Part shown: piece by piece, positions 17,013 to 25,375 of the stretch
How the letters are laid out: every line of letters begins with the position of its first letter
Numbering within the stretch: the stretch's first letter is position 1
Assembly (NCBI GenBank): GCA_036274895.1
Contig: DASUEU010000058.1
Location: 151,645-215,644 of the forward strand
Direction of reading: 5' to 3'
DNA length: 64,000 bases
DNA from: CALMKX01 sp036274895
GTDB lineage: Bacteria; Acidobacteriota; Thermoanaerobaculia; Multivoradales; SZUA-115
Notes under the pieces: generated by a model
Databases searched by the model: none
Told to the model about the DNA's origin: nothing
The model's input: the letters and a program-made list of their open reading frames with translations, nothing else
Position numbers and translations under genes: made by a program

Positions 17013-17397
17013 GAACGTCGTCGATTCCTCCGCCTGGTTGGAGTTCTTCTCCAACGGCCCGAACGCCGACGTCTTCGCCCCCGTCATTCAGTACCTCGAA
17101 GGGCTGATCGTCCCGACGATCGTCATCACCGAGGTGCTTCGCCGTCTCGACGTCGAGGGGCGCCAGGACATCATCCCGGAGGTTCTGGCTCACCTGCGGC
17201 AGGGTCTGGTCGTGGCCCTCGACGACCAACTGGCCGTGGACGCCGTGAGCATCGGCCGGCGCCATCGCCTGGCCCTGGCCGACAGCATCGTCTACACCAC
17301 CGCCCTGGCTCTCGGCGGCACGGTCTGGACCCAGGATGAGGACTTCAAGGATCTGCCCCAGGTGGAGTACCGGGAGCACCCGAGCCGGCGAGGGTGA
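16996..17397 (+). CDS. vapC: PIN-domain ribonuclease toxin (VapC-like)
   Basis: A 133-aa PIN-fold endoribonuclease. The four acidic metal-binding positions are visible: D10 in 'NVVDSSAWLEFF', E46 in 'IVITEVLRRL', D96 in 'LALADSIVY', and D114 in 'VWTQDEDFKDL'. All catalytic positions are intact, so it should be active against RNA (often tRNA) when free. It overlaps the VapB-like antitoxin gene by 17 bp, consistent with translational coupling. Confidence 0.9.
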   Translation: MPTASRNVVDSSAWLEFFSNGPNADVFAPVIQYLEGLIVPTIVITEVLRRLDVEGRQDIIPEVLAHLRQGLVVALDDQLAVDAVSIGRRHRLALADSIVYTTALALGGTVWTQDEDFKDLPQVEYREHPSRRG

Positions 17398-17466
17398 ACA
17401 GGAGGCCGCCGAGCGGCTGGACCAGCGATCCCGACCGGGTGCAGGTCTTCTCGAGGAGAAACGACT

Positions 17467-18924
17467 TTGTTCAGAGTAGCCCCACTCGTCGCCGCCCTGC
17501 TGCTTGCGTCCACCCTCTCCGCCGCCCCCCTCGCCGAGCAGCCGGACGTGGCCTCGCGCCTCGCGCTCTACAGCTTGTGGGTGGAGGATCAGCGTGCCTG
17601 GCTGCACCAGCCGGGAGTGGCGATCGGCATCGTCTGGGGGGAAGAGTTGGTGTGGGCGCGGGGCTTCGGGGTGGCGGACCTCGAAAGCGGACGGCCGGTG
17701 ACGCCCGAGACGGTGTTCCGCCTCGGCTCGGTGAGCAAGACCTTCACCGCCACCGCCCTGATGCAGCTGATCGAGGCGGGGAGGGCGCGACTCGACGATC
17801 CACTGACCAGGCACCTGCCCGGCCTGACCTGGGGTAGCCGCTTCGAAGGCGCGAACCTCACCCTCTGGCACCTGCTTACCCACACCTCCGGCCTGCCCCG
17901 CGAGGCCGCCTTTCCCTACTGGACGGATCGCCACTTCCCGACGACGGAAGAGCTGCACCGCGGACTCGCCGAGCAGGCCCTGCTGTTCGAGCCAGGGGTG
18001 GACTACCAGTACTCGAACCTGGGGCTGGCCTTGCTGGGCGAGGTGGTGGCGGCCTTGTCGGGGCAGAGCTACGAGGAGGCCGTGCGCTCCAGGATCCTGG
18101 CTCCGCTGGGCATGAGCAGCACCTGGGTGGAGCTGCCGCCGCAGGGTACCCTCCTTGCCACCGGCTACCTGATCCGGCGGCCGGACGGTACGCAACCGGT
18201 GGCGCCGGAGACCGACGCCCGCGGCCTCACCCCGGCGGCGAACCTGTCCTCGAACGTGATGGACCTCGCCCGCTACCTCGGAGCGCACCTGGGCGCCGGA
18301 CCGGCCGAGCGCCAGATCTTGAAGCCCGCCACCCGACGCGAGATGCAGCGGGTGCAGTGGCTCTCCCCCAACTGGACGAGCGGCCGGGGCCTCGGCTTCT
18401 CGGTGTGGCGGCAGGGGGAACGCACGCTGGTCGGGCACGGCGGCTGGGTTGCCGGCCACCGCAGCCAGATCGCCTTCGACCCCAAGACCCGCGTGGGGGT
18501 GATCGTGCTCACCAACTCGGACCAGGGCGGCCCCGGGGACTACGTGCGGCGCGCCTTCGAGGTGGTGGCGCCGGCGATCGAGAAGGCGACGGCACCGCCC
18601 ACGCCGCCGGCACCCGCGTTCGACGCGGCTCTCTACGCCGGCAGCTACCACAACCCCTGGGGCGAAGTGACCGAGGTGCTGGTGCTGGACGGCCGGCTGG
18701 TGCTCTTCGACCGCAGCCAGCCGCCGGCCGACGATCCGCTGGCCTCCCTCATCCGCCTGGTGCCGGAAGGCGGGCACGTCTTCCGCCTCGAAGGCACCGA
18801 GCGGCGGCTGAGCTTCGAGCTGCGGCAGGACGGACGGGTGGGCCGGCTGAAGATGGACGAGAACTACCTCTTCCCGGCGGATTGTGGGGAGATCGGGGAG
18901 GATTTGCGGTGCACGGGGCGGTAG
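17467..18924 (+). CDS. Class C beta-lactamase-family serine hydrolase, exported
   Basis: A 485-aa exported protein with a signal peptide (about residues 1-20, 'LVAALLLASTLSAAP'). The beta-lactamase/AmpC-like domain has SxxK at 'RLGSVSKTFTA', YxN at 'DYQYSNLGLALLG' and the HxG-type third motif at 'LVGHGGWVAGHRS'. A C-terminal domain of about 100 residues (DUF3471-like) follows. Family members include esterases, peptidases and penicillin-binding enzymes, so the substrate is open. TTG 17467 is the start because GAGGAG lies 7-8 nt before it and the signal peptide begins there. The TAG stop is the start of a GTAGGGGCAGGC repeat. Confidence 0.8.
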   Translation: MFRVAPLVAALLLASTLSAAPLAEQPDVASRLALYSLWVEDQRAWLHQPGVAIGIVWGEELVWARGFGVADLESGRPVTPETVFRLGSVSKTFTATALMQLIEAGRARLDDPLTRHLPGLTWGSRFEGANLTLWHLLTHTSGLPREAAFPYWTDRHFPTTEELHRGLAEQALLFEPGVDYQYSNLGLALLGEVVAALSGQSYEEAVRSRILAPLGMSSTWVELPPQGTLLATGYLIRRPDGTQPVAPETDARGLTPAANLSSNVMDLARYLGAHLGAGPAERQILKPATRREMQRVQWLSPNWTSGRGLGFSVWRQGERTLVGHGGWVAGHRSQIAFDPKTRVGVIVLTNSDQGGPGDYVRRAFEVVAPAIEKATAPPTPPAPAFDAALYAGSYHNPWGEVTEVLVLDGRLVLFDRSQPPADDPLASLIRLVPEGGHVFRLEGTERRLSFELRQDGRVGRLKMDENYLFPADCGEIGEDLRCTGR

Positions 18925-19140
18925 GGGCAGGCAAATCCCGATGTCATCCCGAGCGAAGCCGAGGGATCTGGGGGCTGGCGGGCACGAGAGCGGTGCAGAT
19001 GGACGGCCTGTCTCCGGCGCCCGCCCAGATCCTTCGCTTCGCTCAGGATGACAACGGGAAGGGCGGGCACGGGGGCCTGCCCCTACGACCGGAGGCAAGG
19101 ATCGCCGTCTCTGTAGGGGCAGGCCCCCGTGCCTGCCCTC
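18921..19140. repeat. Composite nested palindromic repeat block
   Basis: Two repeat families are arranged as a nested inverted repeat. GTAGGGGCAGGC (18921 on) is matched by its complement ending CCCCTAC at about 19085. Inside it, GTCATCCCGAGCGAAGCC (18943 on) is matched by GCTTCGCTCAGGATGAC ending at about 19053. A further GTAGGGGCAGGCCCC copy follows at about 19115, with GCCTGCCC after it. Related GTCATCCCG elements lie at 43264, 43325, 63226 and 63896. The block covers the start of the sulfatase-TPR reading frame. Confidence 0.75.
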
Positions 19141-21176
19141 CGGCGGTAGCCGCGAAGATTCTCGCCCTGGCGGCCCTCGTTCTCGCCGGCTGCGGGGCGC
19201 CTCCCAAAGAGTCTGGCACCTCGGCGGCGACCCTGCCCGCCATCCTGCTGGTCACCCTCGACACCACCCGCGCCGACGCCGTGGCGCCGGAGGCGGGGAC
19301 AGCGGACACGCCGAACCTCGCCGCCCTGGCGGCGCGGGGTGTGCGCTTCACCCAGGCCTACACCACGGCGCCGATGACCCTGCCCGCCCACGCCTCGATG
19401 ATGACCGGCCTCTACCCCGCCGGCCACGGCGTGCACGACAACGCCCGCTACCTGGCGGAGGGCCACCCGCGGCTGGCCGAGCGACTGAAGGCGGCCGGCT
19501 ACCGCACGGCGGCCTTCATCTCGGGACTGCCCCTCGATCGCCAGTTCGGCCTCGCCCGCGGCTTCGACCTCTACGACGACGACCTCGGCCCGGGGGCGTC
19601 GGAACGCAGCGCCGCGGCCACCACCGAGCGCGCCCTGGCCCACTTGGCGGCCACTCCGGACGCCCCCCTCTTCCTCTGGGTGCATTACTTCGACCCCCAC
19701 GACCCCTACCAGCCGCCCGAGCCTTTCCGTTCGCGCTACCCCGGCCGGCCCTACCACGCCGAGGTGGCGGCCATGGACCACGAGCTGGGCCGCCTGCTCG
19801 CCGGCTTCGAGGGTCGGTTCGCCGCCCGCGGCACCCGGGTGCTGGCCGTGGGCGACCACGGCGAGGGCCTGGGCGACCACGGCGAGGCCTACCACGGCAA
19901 CTTGCTCTACCAGGGCGTGATGCGGGTGCCGCTGGTGATCGCGGCAACGCGCCTCCCCCCCGGCGTGCGCAGCGATCCGGTGAGCACCCGCCACGTCTTC
20001 GGCACCATCGCCGGCTGGGCCGCGGGTCAGCCCGCGCCCGGGCTGCTGGCGCCGGCCCCCGAAGTGGTGCTGGGCGAGGCCATGAAGCCCTATCTGCTCT
20101 ATGGCTGGCAGCCCCAGGTGATGGCCGTGGCCGAACGGCGCAAGGCCATCCGTGCGGGAGAGCTCGAGCTTTACGACGTGGTGGCCGACCCCGGCGAAGT
20201 CACCGACCTCGCCGGCACGCAGCCGCTGCCCCGCCCCCAGGCGGAGGCCCTCCGCGACTACCCCATCCCGGGCCAGGGCGCCGCCGAGGCCGGGGGGGTG
20301 AGCCTTTCCGCCGAGGACCGGGCCAAGCTGGCGAGCCTCGGCTACGTCGCCGCGGAAACGCCGCCCCGCCTCGATCCCGCGGCCCCCAGCCCGCGGCGCC
20401 GGGCCCATCTCTTCCAGGATCTCGACCGCGGCTCCTTCCTCTTCACCCGGGAGCGCTACCGCGAGGCCATCCCGGTCTTCGAGCGGGTCTTGGCGCAGGA
20501 CCCCCGTAACCTCTCGGTGGCCCTGCGCCTGGCGGTGGCTCACTCGGTCCTGGGGGCAAAGGCGGCTGCCCTGGCCTGGTTCGAGCGGGCGGCCGGGATC
20601 GAGCCCGACTCCCTCGACCTCACCCACTACCGGGCCATGCACCACTTCCGCTTCGGCGAGTGGCGCCAAGCGGCGCCCCTGCTCGAGACGGTGCTGGCCG
20701 CCCAGCCCGAGCGCCTGCCGGCCCTCGAATGCCTGGCCCAGATCCGTGAGCGGGAGGGGCGCCTGGCCGAGGCCACGGCCCTGCTCGAGCGCATCGTGGC
20801 CCTCGAGCGCAAACCGGCCGCGAGCCTGGTCAAGCTGGGGGACCTGGCCATGGAGCGGGGTGACACGGCCGCCGCGCTCTCCGCCTTCGAGCGGGCCCGC
20901 GACCTCGACGATGCGGGCTTTCCCCGCTGGCTCGAGCTGGGCGTCTGCTACCTCGCCGACCGCCGCCTCCCCGAGGCCCGGGACAGCCTGGACCGAGTGC
21001 CCGCCGAGCACCCCGCCTACGCCATGGCCCTGTTCAAGCGGGCGCAGGTGGCGGTGCTGCTCGACGAGCCGAACAAGGCAGAGCGCGTGCGCAGGGCCCG
21101 CCAGAAGGCAGACCAAGTGACTCGCCCCCTGATCGAGGGCGAGCCGTTGTTTACGGGGTTGGGCGGAACGCGGTAG
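18999..21176 (+). CDS. Sulfatase/alkaline-phosphatase-fold lipoprotein with TPR tail
   Basis: Up to 725 aa. The recognisable protein begins with a lipoprotein signal, 'KILALAALVLAGCGAPP' (near residues 52-68 from ATG 18999). A sulfatase-type domain follows: 'ILLVTLDTTRADAV' metal aspartates, 'APMTLPAHASMMTGLYPAGH' at the nucleophile region, and 'AVGDHGEGLGDHGEAYHG'. From about residue 470 come tetratricopeptide-like repeats. The nucleophile position is Thr ('MTLPAH') rather than the Cys or Ser of true formylglycine sulfatases, so a phosphatase or phosphodiesterase-type reaction is possible. No usual start codon lies close to the signal peptide. ATG 18999 is inside the repeat block and would add about 50 unusual residues, so the true start is uncertain. 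The stop overlaps a TAGGGGCG repeat. Confidence 0.72.
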   Translation: MDGLSPAPAQILRFAQDDNGKGGHGGLPLRPEARIAVSVGAGPRACPPAVAAKILALAALVLAGCGAPPKESGTSAATLPAILLVTLDTTRADAVAPEAGTADTPNLAALAARGVRFTQAYTTAPMTLPAHASMMTGLYPAGHGVHDNARYLAEGHPRLAERLKAAGYRTAAFISGLPLDRQFGLARGFDLYDDDLGPGASERSAAATTERALAHLAATPDAPLFLWVHYFDPHDPYQPPEPFRSRYPGRPYHAEVAAMDHELGRLLAGFEGRFAARGTRVLAVGDHGEGLGDHGEAYHGNLLYQGVMRVPLVIAATRLPPGVRSDPVSTRHVFGTIAGWAAGQPAPGLLAPAPEVVLGEAMKPYLLYGWQPQVMAVAERRKAIRAGELELYDVVADPGEVTDLAGTQPLPRPQAEALRDYPIPGQGAAEAGGVSLSAEDRAKLASLGYVAAETPPRLDPAAPSPRRRAHLFQDLDRGSFLFTRERYREAIPVFERVLAQDPRNLSVALRLAVAHSVLGAKAAALAWFERAAGIEPDSLDLTHYRAMHHFRFGEWRQAAPLLETVLAAQPERLPALECLAQIREREGRLAEATALLERIVALERKPAASLVKLGDLAMERGDTAAALSAFERARDLDDAGFPRWLELGVCYLADRRLPEARDSLDRVPAEHPAYAMALFKRAQVAVLLDEPNKAERVRRARQKADQVTRPLIEGEPLFTGLGGTR

Positions 21177-21192
21177 GGGCGAGAACCGCCCC
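21176..21192. terminator. GGGGCG hairpin between convergent genes
   Basis: GGGGCG (21176-21181) pairs with CGCCCC (21187-21192) around 5 nt. It starts at the last base of the sulfatase-TPR stop codon and lies 22 bp from the end of the convergent TonB receptor gene. It is a possible bidirectional terminator of the GTAGGGGC repeat family. Confidence 0.45.
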
Positions 21193-21214
21193 TGCCCACG
21201 CCGGTGCTACCGCC

Positions 21215-24118
21215 TCAGAAGCCGAACTTCACGGCCAGCTGGAACCTCCTCGGATCGTAGGCCGAGCGCGCGCCCAGGAAGCCGGCGAGGCTCCTCTGGT
21301 TCTGGATGTTGTAGCCGGTCTGGTTGTCGGTGACGTTGTAGACGTCGGCCCGTAGCTCGAGGTCGTAGCGCCCGCCGAAGGTGAAGATCTGGGTGTAGTT
21401 CAAGTCGAGCTGGTAGTGAGCGTCCGTGGTCCGCGAGCCCGCCGGCTCGGCGTAGCGGTTGACGTCGCTGGTGCTGGTGGTCAGGGCGCGATAGACCTCG
21501 ACGTCCCAGACCTCGTAGGGCTGTCCCGACTGATAGATCGCGTAGGCACCGGTGGTGGCGTTCCAGGGCAGGCGGTAGTAGCCGTAGACCTTGAGCTGGT
21601 GGCGGCGGTCGCCGCGCAGGTTGCCGTACTTGTTGTCCCAGATCTGGCGGCCGGCCCCGTCGGCGATGAACGACGAGCCGATGAAGATGTTGTCGTCGTT
21701 GGCGGTGGTGGTGTTGTCCTGATCGAAGTTGCCGTAGTAGTGGCTCCACACGTAGGAGCCGCGGAAGTAGGCCTTGCTGCCCCGCCACTCCGCCTCGGCA
21801 CCGACCTCGTAGTATTTGGTGAACGCACCATCCAGCTCGGCGATCACGTAGGAGGAGCCACCAATCTCACCGCGAACCACGGCGAGGTCGGGGACGTACA
21901 GCTCGCGGTCGATCCCTTCCGGCGGGTTGAAGGCGATGCGGGCGTCGTTGTTGGTGTCCTCCCAGAAGTTCGCGCCGTAGCGGTAGCGGGCGTGCACGCG
22001 CGCCGTCCAGTTGCGCCCCAGGTGGAAGGCCGTGCCGAGCAGATATTCGTCGATCGAGCGCGGATCGAGGTCGTCGTCGAAGAACTTGCCCGACGAGGAG
22101 GCGATGGGATCGAGCCCGATGAACGTGCCATCCGCCCGGAAATAAGCGCGGATCGTGCGCGCCAGGTTGCGATCCCAAGAGGCGGCCCGGGGCAGGGAGC
22201 TGGCCGCCGGGTAATAGCGCGCGTAGTTGGCGTACACGGTGTCGCGTTTGTTCCAAGTCCATACCAGTCCGAGGCGCGGCTGGATCATGTCCTCGAAATC
22301 GATCTCGTACATCTTGTACTTGTTGCCCAGTGCCAGCTCGAAGCCGGAGACGTTGCTGCTGTTCGGCCGCAGGCCTTGGCCGTAGTAGGTGTCGTTCGAC
22401 AGCAGCACACCGACGTTGACCGCCCAGTTCTCCCACTTGATGACGTCGTTGAGCTCGATGCTCTGCGACTCGAACTCGGAGTGGATTCCCGGTACCAGGG
22501 ATCCATCCGGTCCCACCAGGCTCATCTGCTCCAGCTCGGCCTGATAGAAGACCTGCTGGCCGTTGAAGGTGGCGCGGCCACCGGGCACGGTGATCAGTCC
22601 CCAACCGTTCGAGCCGCGGGCGAGGTCTTCTTCGTCCTTGGACCACTGGTAGCCGAAGTGCAGCTCGTGGGTCACCTCACTGCCGAGCAGCAGGTCGTAG
22701 CTGCCCTGGATGCTCTCGCGAGCGAAGTCCTGGTCGTTGATGAACCGTGCGCCGCCGACGAAGCCGCCGCCGGTCGCCACGCCGTTCTGCTGGAAGCCGT
22801 AGCGGTTGATCAGCGGCTGGATGAAGTTGTTGTAGGCCGTGGCGCCGGAGATCGGCCGGGGCACCTGGAAGAGGCCCATCTGGTCCAGGTTGGCGACGTC
22901 CAGGCGCTGGCCGCTGGCGATCGTGAAACCGAGGAGGTTGTCCGGCCGCGAGGAGTTCTGGTTCTCGAAGTCGGTATAGCGGAAGCTCGCGTAGCTCTTC
23001 GAGTTGATCACCCAGGAACCTTCGAGGGTGGCGATCTTGAGAGTGACGTCTGCGCCCTGCGAGGTCGACCCCGTGGCGAAACCCCCGACCCCGTCGCCAT
23101 TGACCTCGCGGTCGGAGTCCCGGTAGCTGGCGTGGAGCGAGATGTTGTTGGTCGGCGAGTAGGTGAGCTTGCCGAACAGCTCGTCGCGGTCGCTCTCGTA
23201 GTTCGGCACCTCACCGTAGGCGTTCGAGCGGTTGTCGCGCTCCAAGGTGGGCCGGAAGTAGGAGGCATAGAAGTACATCCGGTCGCGCCACAGGGGCCCG
23301 CCGCCGTTGAGCACCGTCCAGGAGCGGTCTTCCTCGAAGTTGCTGCCGCCCACGGTGGGCTCGCGGTCGGCGGTCATGTCCTCGGTCTGGGCCTGGTAGC
23401 TGGCCTCGGCATGGTAGCGGTTGGTGCCGGTCTTCGACACTGAGTTGATGGTGAAGCCGCCCGAGCGGTTGAAGTCCACGGCGTTGGCACCGCCCTTGAC
23501 GATCGAGATCTGGTCGATGTCGTGGGAGGAGGGCTCGGCCGAAAGGCTGCCGAACAGCGGCAACGCGACGCTCACGCCGTCGAAGAGGTAGACGTTGTCC
23601 TGGCCGCTGCCGCCGGCGCTCGGCCCGCGGGTGTCGTCCTCGGTGTACTGGACCCCCGGGATCAGCTTGACCAGGTCGCGGTAGTTCTGCCCCACCGGCA
23701 GGGGATCGATCACGTCCTTGCCGATGGCCGCCTTGAGCTCGGCCGAGCTGGGATCGACCAGCAGCGCGGTGCCGACGACCTCGACGGACTCCTCGAGGCT
23801 GGCCGACATGATGACGTCCAGGGTCGAGGTCTGCTGGAGCAGCACTTGGACCTTGCGCTCTTGGCTGGCCATGCCTTCGAGGCTGAAGTTGAGCTCATAG
23901 ACCCCCGGAGGCAGGAGCGGTAAAGAGTAGTTGCCCTGCTCATCGGTGACGGTGACTCGCGGCTGGGGCAGCACGTCGGATCGGGCTTCGACCGTGGCAC
24001 CCGGCACCGGCTCCCCTTCCGGCAGGGTGACCCGACCGGAGATCGAGCCGGTCTGCTGTCCGAAGGCCGGAATGGCCAAGAACACCATGGCTGCGAGGAC
24101 TGCCAGACTTCGTTTCAT
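21215..24118 (-). CDS. TonB-dependent outer-membrane receptor, Oar/CarbR type
   Basis: A 967-aa outer-membrane protein with a signal peptide (residues 1-20, 'VLAAMVFLAIPAFGQ'). A carboxypeptidase-regulatory-like beta-sandwich follows (about 24-110, 'TGSISGRVTLPEGEPVPGATV'), then a plug domain (about 125-240), then a long barrel ending in the aromatic 'RRFQLAVKFGF'. Such Oar-like receptors import large substrates or display surface ligands using TonB energy. No ligand can be named. ATG 24118 has a GGGGAG ribosome site 5 nt upstream. It is monocistronic and convergent with the sulfatase-TPR lipoprotein gene, a pairing that may point to use of a sulfated or phosphorylated polymer. Confidence 0.88.
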   Translation of the reverse strand: MKRSLAVLAAMVFLAIPAFGQQTGSISGRVTLPEGEPVPGATVEARSDVLPQPRVTVTDEQGNYSLPLLPPGVYELNFSLEGMASQERKVQVLLQQTSTLDVIMSASLEESVEVVGTALLVDPSSAELKAAIGKDVIDPLPVGQNYRDLVKLIPGVQYTEDDTRGPSAGGSGQDNVYLFDGVSVALPLFGSLSAEPSSHDIDQISIVKGGANAVDFNRSGGFTINSVSKTGTNRYHAEASYQAQTEDMTADREPTVGGSNFEEDRSWTVLNGGGPLWRDRMYFYASYFRPTLERDNRSNAYGEVPNYESDRDELFGKLTYSPTNNISLHASYRDSDREVNGDGVGGFATGSTSQGADVTLKIATLEGSWVINSKSYASFRYTDFENQNSSRPDNLLGFTIASGQRLDVANLDQMGLFQVPRPISGATAYNNFIQPLINRYGFQQNGVATGGGFVGGARFINDQDFARESIQGSYDLLLGSEVTHELHFGYQWSKDEEDLARGSNGWGLITVPGGRATFNGQQVFYQAELEQMSLVGPDGSLVPGIHSEFESQSIELNDVIKWENWAVNVGVLLSNDTYYGQGLRPNSSNVSGFELALGNKYKMYEIDFEDMIQPRLGLVWTWNKRDTVYANYARYYPAASSLPRAASWDRNLARTIRAYFRADGTFIGLDPIASSSGKFFDDDLDPRSIDEYLLGTAFHLGRNWTARVHARYRYGANFWEDTNNDARIAFNPPEGIDRELYVPDLAVVRGEIGGSSYVIAELDGAFTKYYEVGAEAEWRGSKAYFRGSYVWSHYYGNFDQDNTTTANDDNIFIGSSFIADGAGRQIWDNKYGNLRGDRRHQLKVYGYYRLPWNATTGAYAIYQSGQPYEVWDVEVYRALTTSTSDVNRYAEPAGSRTTDAHYQLDLNYTQIFTFGGRYDLELRADVYNVTDNQTGYNIQNQRSLAGFLGARSAYDPRRFQLAVKFGF

Positions 24119-24206
24119 GGATTCTCCCCCGATAGGAAGGCCGCCGGTGGGCTGACGCCTGGATCGTCGCTGCTGACGCTAAAGTGTTAGGAGGCTAGCA
24201 CAAGCC

Positions 24207-24353
24207 GGAGCCCTCACCCCCTCGATCCCCCTCTCCCGGCCCGCCCACTCCATCCCTCCGGGAGACGGGGAAGCCGGAGCAGATTCCCTTCTGAACCCCT
24301 CTCCCGGCGGTCGGTTTGGACGGGCCGGGAGAGGGGCGGGGGTGAGGGTCCTA
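24207..24353. repeat. 147-bp dispersed repeat, copy B (inverted)
   Basis: The reverse complement of the element at 10848-10997, with matching ends (TAGGACCCTCACCCC and GAGGGCTCC) and the same two internal hairpin regions but a diverged middle. The minus-strand TAG stop of murQ (24351-24353) is the terminal triplet of the element, exactly as the cytochrome stop is in copy A. Confidence 0.8.
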
Positions 24354-25319
24354 CTCGCCCAACGCCCGCCGGAGGTTGCCCTCCGCAGCCGCCAGTCGCC
24401 GCCGAGCCTCCTCTGCCTCCAGCCCCGCCCGGGCCATCAGAATCGCCGTCTTGACCTCGCCGCCGGCCGCTGCCAGCAGGTGCGCCGCCCGGTCGGGCGA
24501 GACCTCCCCCGCCTCGGCCGCGATGCGGCGGGCGCGGTCCTCGAGCTTGGCCGAGCCCGGCCGCAGGTCCACCATCCAGTTGCCGTAGACCTTGCCGAGC
24601 TGGACCATGGCCGCGGTGGTCATCGCGTTCAAGGCCGCCTTGGTGGCCGACCCGGCCTTGAGCCGCGTCGAGCCGGTGAGCACCTCGGCTCCGGTGGCCA
24701 GGGCCACCAGCAGCTCGGCCACGCCCTCGAGCCCCTCGTCCGCGGCACAGGTCAGCAGCACGGTGCGCGCCCCTCGCCGCCGTCCCCCTTCCAGGGCCCC
24801 GCGCACGAAGGGCGTGACCGAGCTGGCCGAGAGGCCGATCAGCAGATCTCCCGATCCCAGACTCTCTACCGCCGCTTCCCCATCGCCGGCGCGGTCTTCG
24901 GCCCCTTCCTGGGCCGTCCAAACCGCCTCGGGCCCCCCCGCGATCGCGGCCCGGATGCGCTCCGGGTCGGTGCCGAAGGTCGGCGGGCACTCGGCGGCCT
25001 CGAGCACGGCCAGCCTGCCGCTGGTGCCGGCACCGGCGAGCAGCACGGTGCCGCCGCCACGCAGGGTCTCGGCCAGCCAGAGCGCAGCCCGGGCGATGCC
25101 GGCAGTGTGCCGCCGGGCCAGCTCGAGGCCCCGGCGGTCCTCGTCCAGGATCAGGGTCACGATCTCCTCGGGAGCCTGCAGGTCGAGGTCCCTGCTGGCG
25201 GGGTGGCGAGCCTCGGTGGCCAGGCTCTCCCAGGTCAGGCGGGTCTCTGCCGGTTCTGGGAGCTCTGCCGGTCTTGGTGGCTCTGCCGGTCTTGGGGGCG
25301 CTTCGGGCTCCGAGGACAT
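24351..25319 (-). CDS. murQ: N-acetylmuramic acid 6-phosphate etherase
   Basis: A 322-aa SIS-fold enzyme that splits the lactyl ether of MurNAc-6-phosphate to give GlcNAc-6-phosphate and D-lactate. The motif 'GAGTSGRLAVLEAAECPPTF' is nearly invariant in MurQ and includes the catalytic Glu region. 'GLSASSVTPFVRGAL' (near 170) and 'TRLKAGSATKAALNAMTTAA' are also conserved; the C-terminal UBA-like helices (about 265-320) are present. The N-terminus carries a Pro/Ala repeat ('PPRPAEPPRPAELPEPAE') from a 15-bp tandem DNA repeat not usual in the family. ATG 25319 follows a GGGAGGT site. It is divergent from an alanine symporter/epimerase/kinase operon, which together form a muropeptide-recycling unit. 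Confidence 0.9.
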   Translation of the reverse strand: MSSEPEAPPRPAEPPRPAELPEPAETRLTWESLATEARHPASRDLDLQAPEEIVTLILDEDRRGLELARRHTAGIARAALWLAETLRGGGTVLLAGAGTSGRLAVLEAAECPPTFGTDPERIRAAIAGGPEAVWTAQEGAEDRAGDGEAAVESLGSGDLLIGLSASSVTPFVRGALEGGRRRGARTVLLTCAADEGLEGVAELLVALATGAEVLTGSTRLKAGSATKAALNAMTTAAMVQLGKVYGNWMVDLRPGSAKLEDRARRIAAEAGEVSPDRAAHLLAAAGGEVKTAILMARAGLEAEEARRRLAAAEGNLRRALGE

Positions 25320-25375
25320 CCCACCTCCCTGCGGTCTACCGCTTTCGAGCACCAGCGATTATCCTCCCACCCACC

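Noticed and set aside
21416..23443. A 675-codon plus-strand frame across the TonB receptor gene.
   Set aside because: An antisense shadow: Val/Ala/Arg-rich and without motifs, whereas the minus strand encodes a full receptor with signal peptide and plug.
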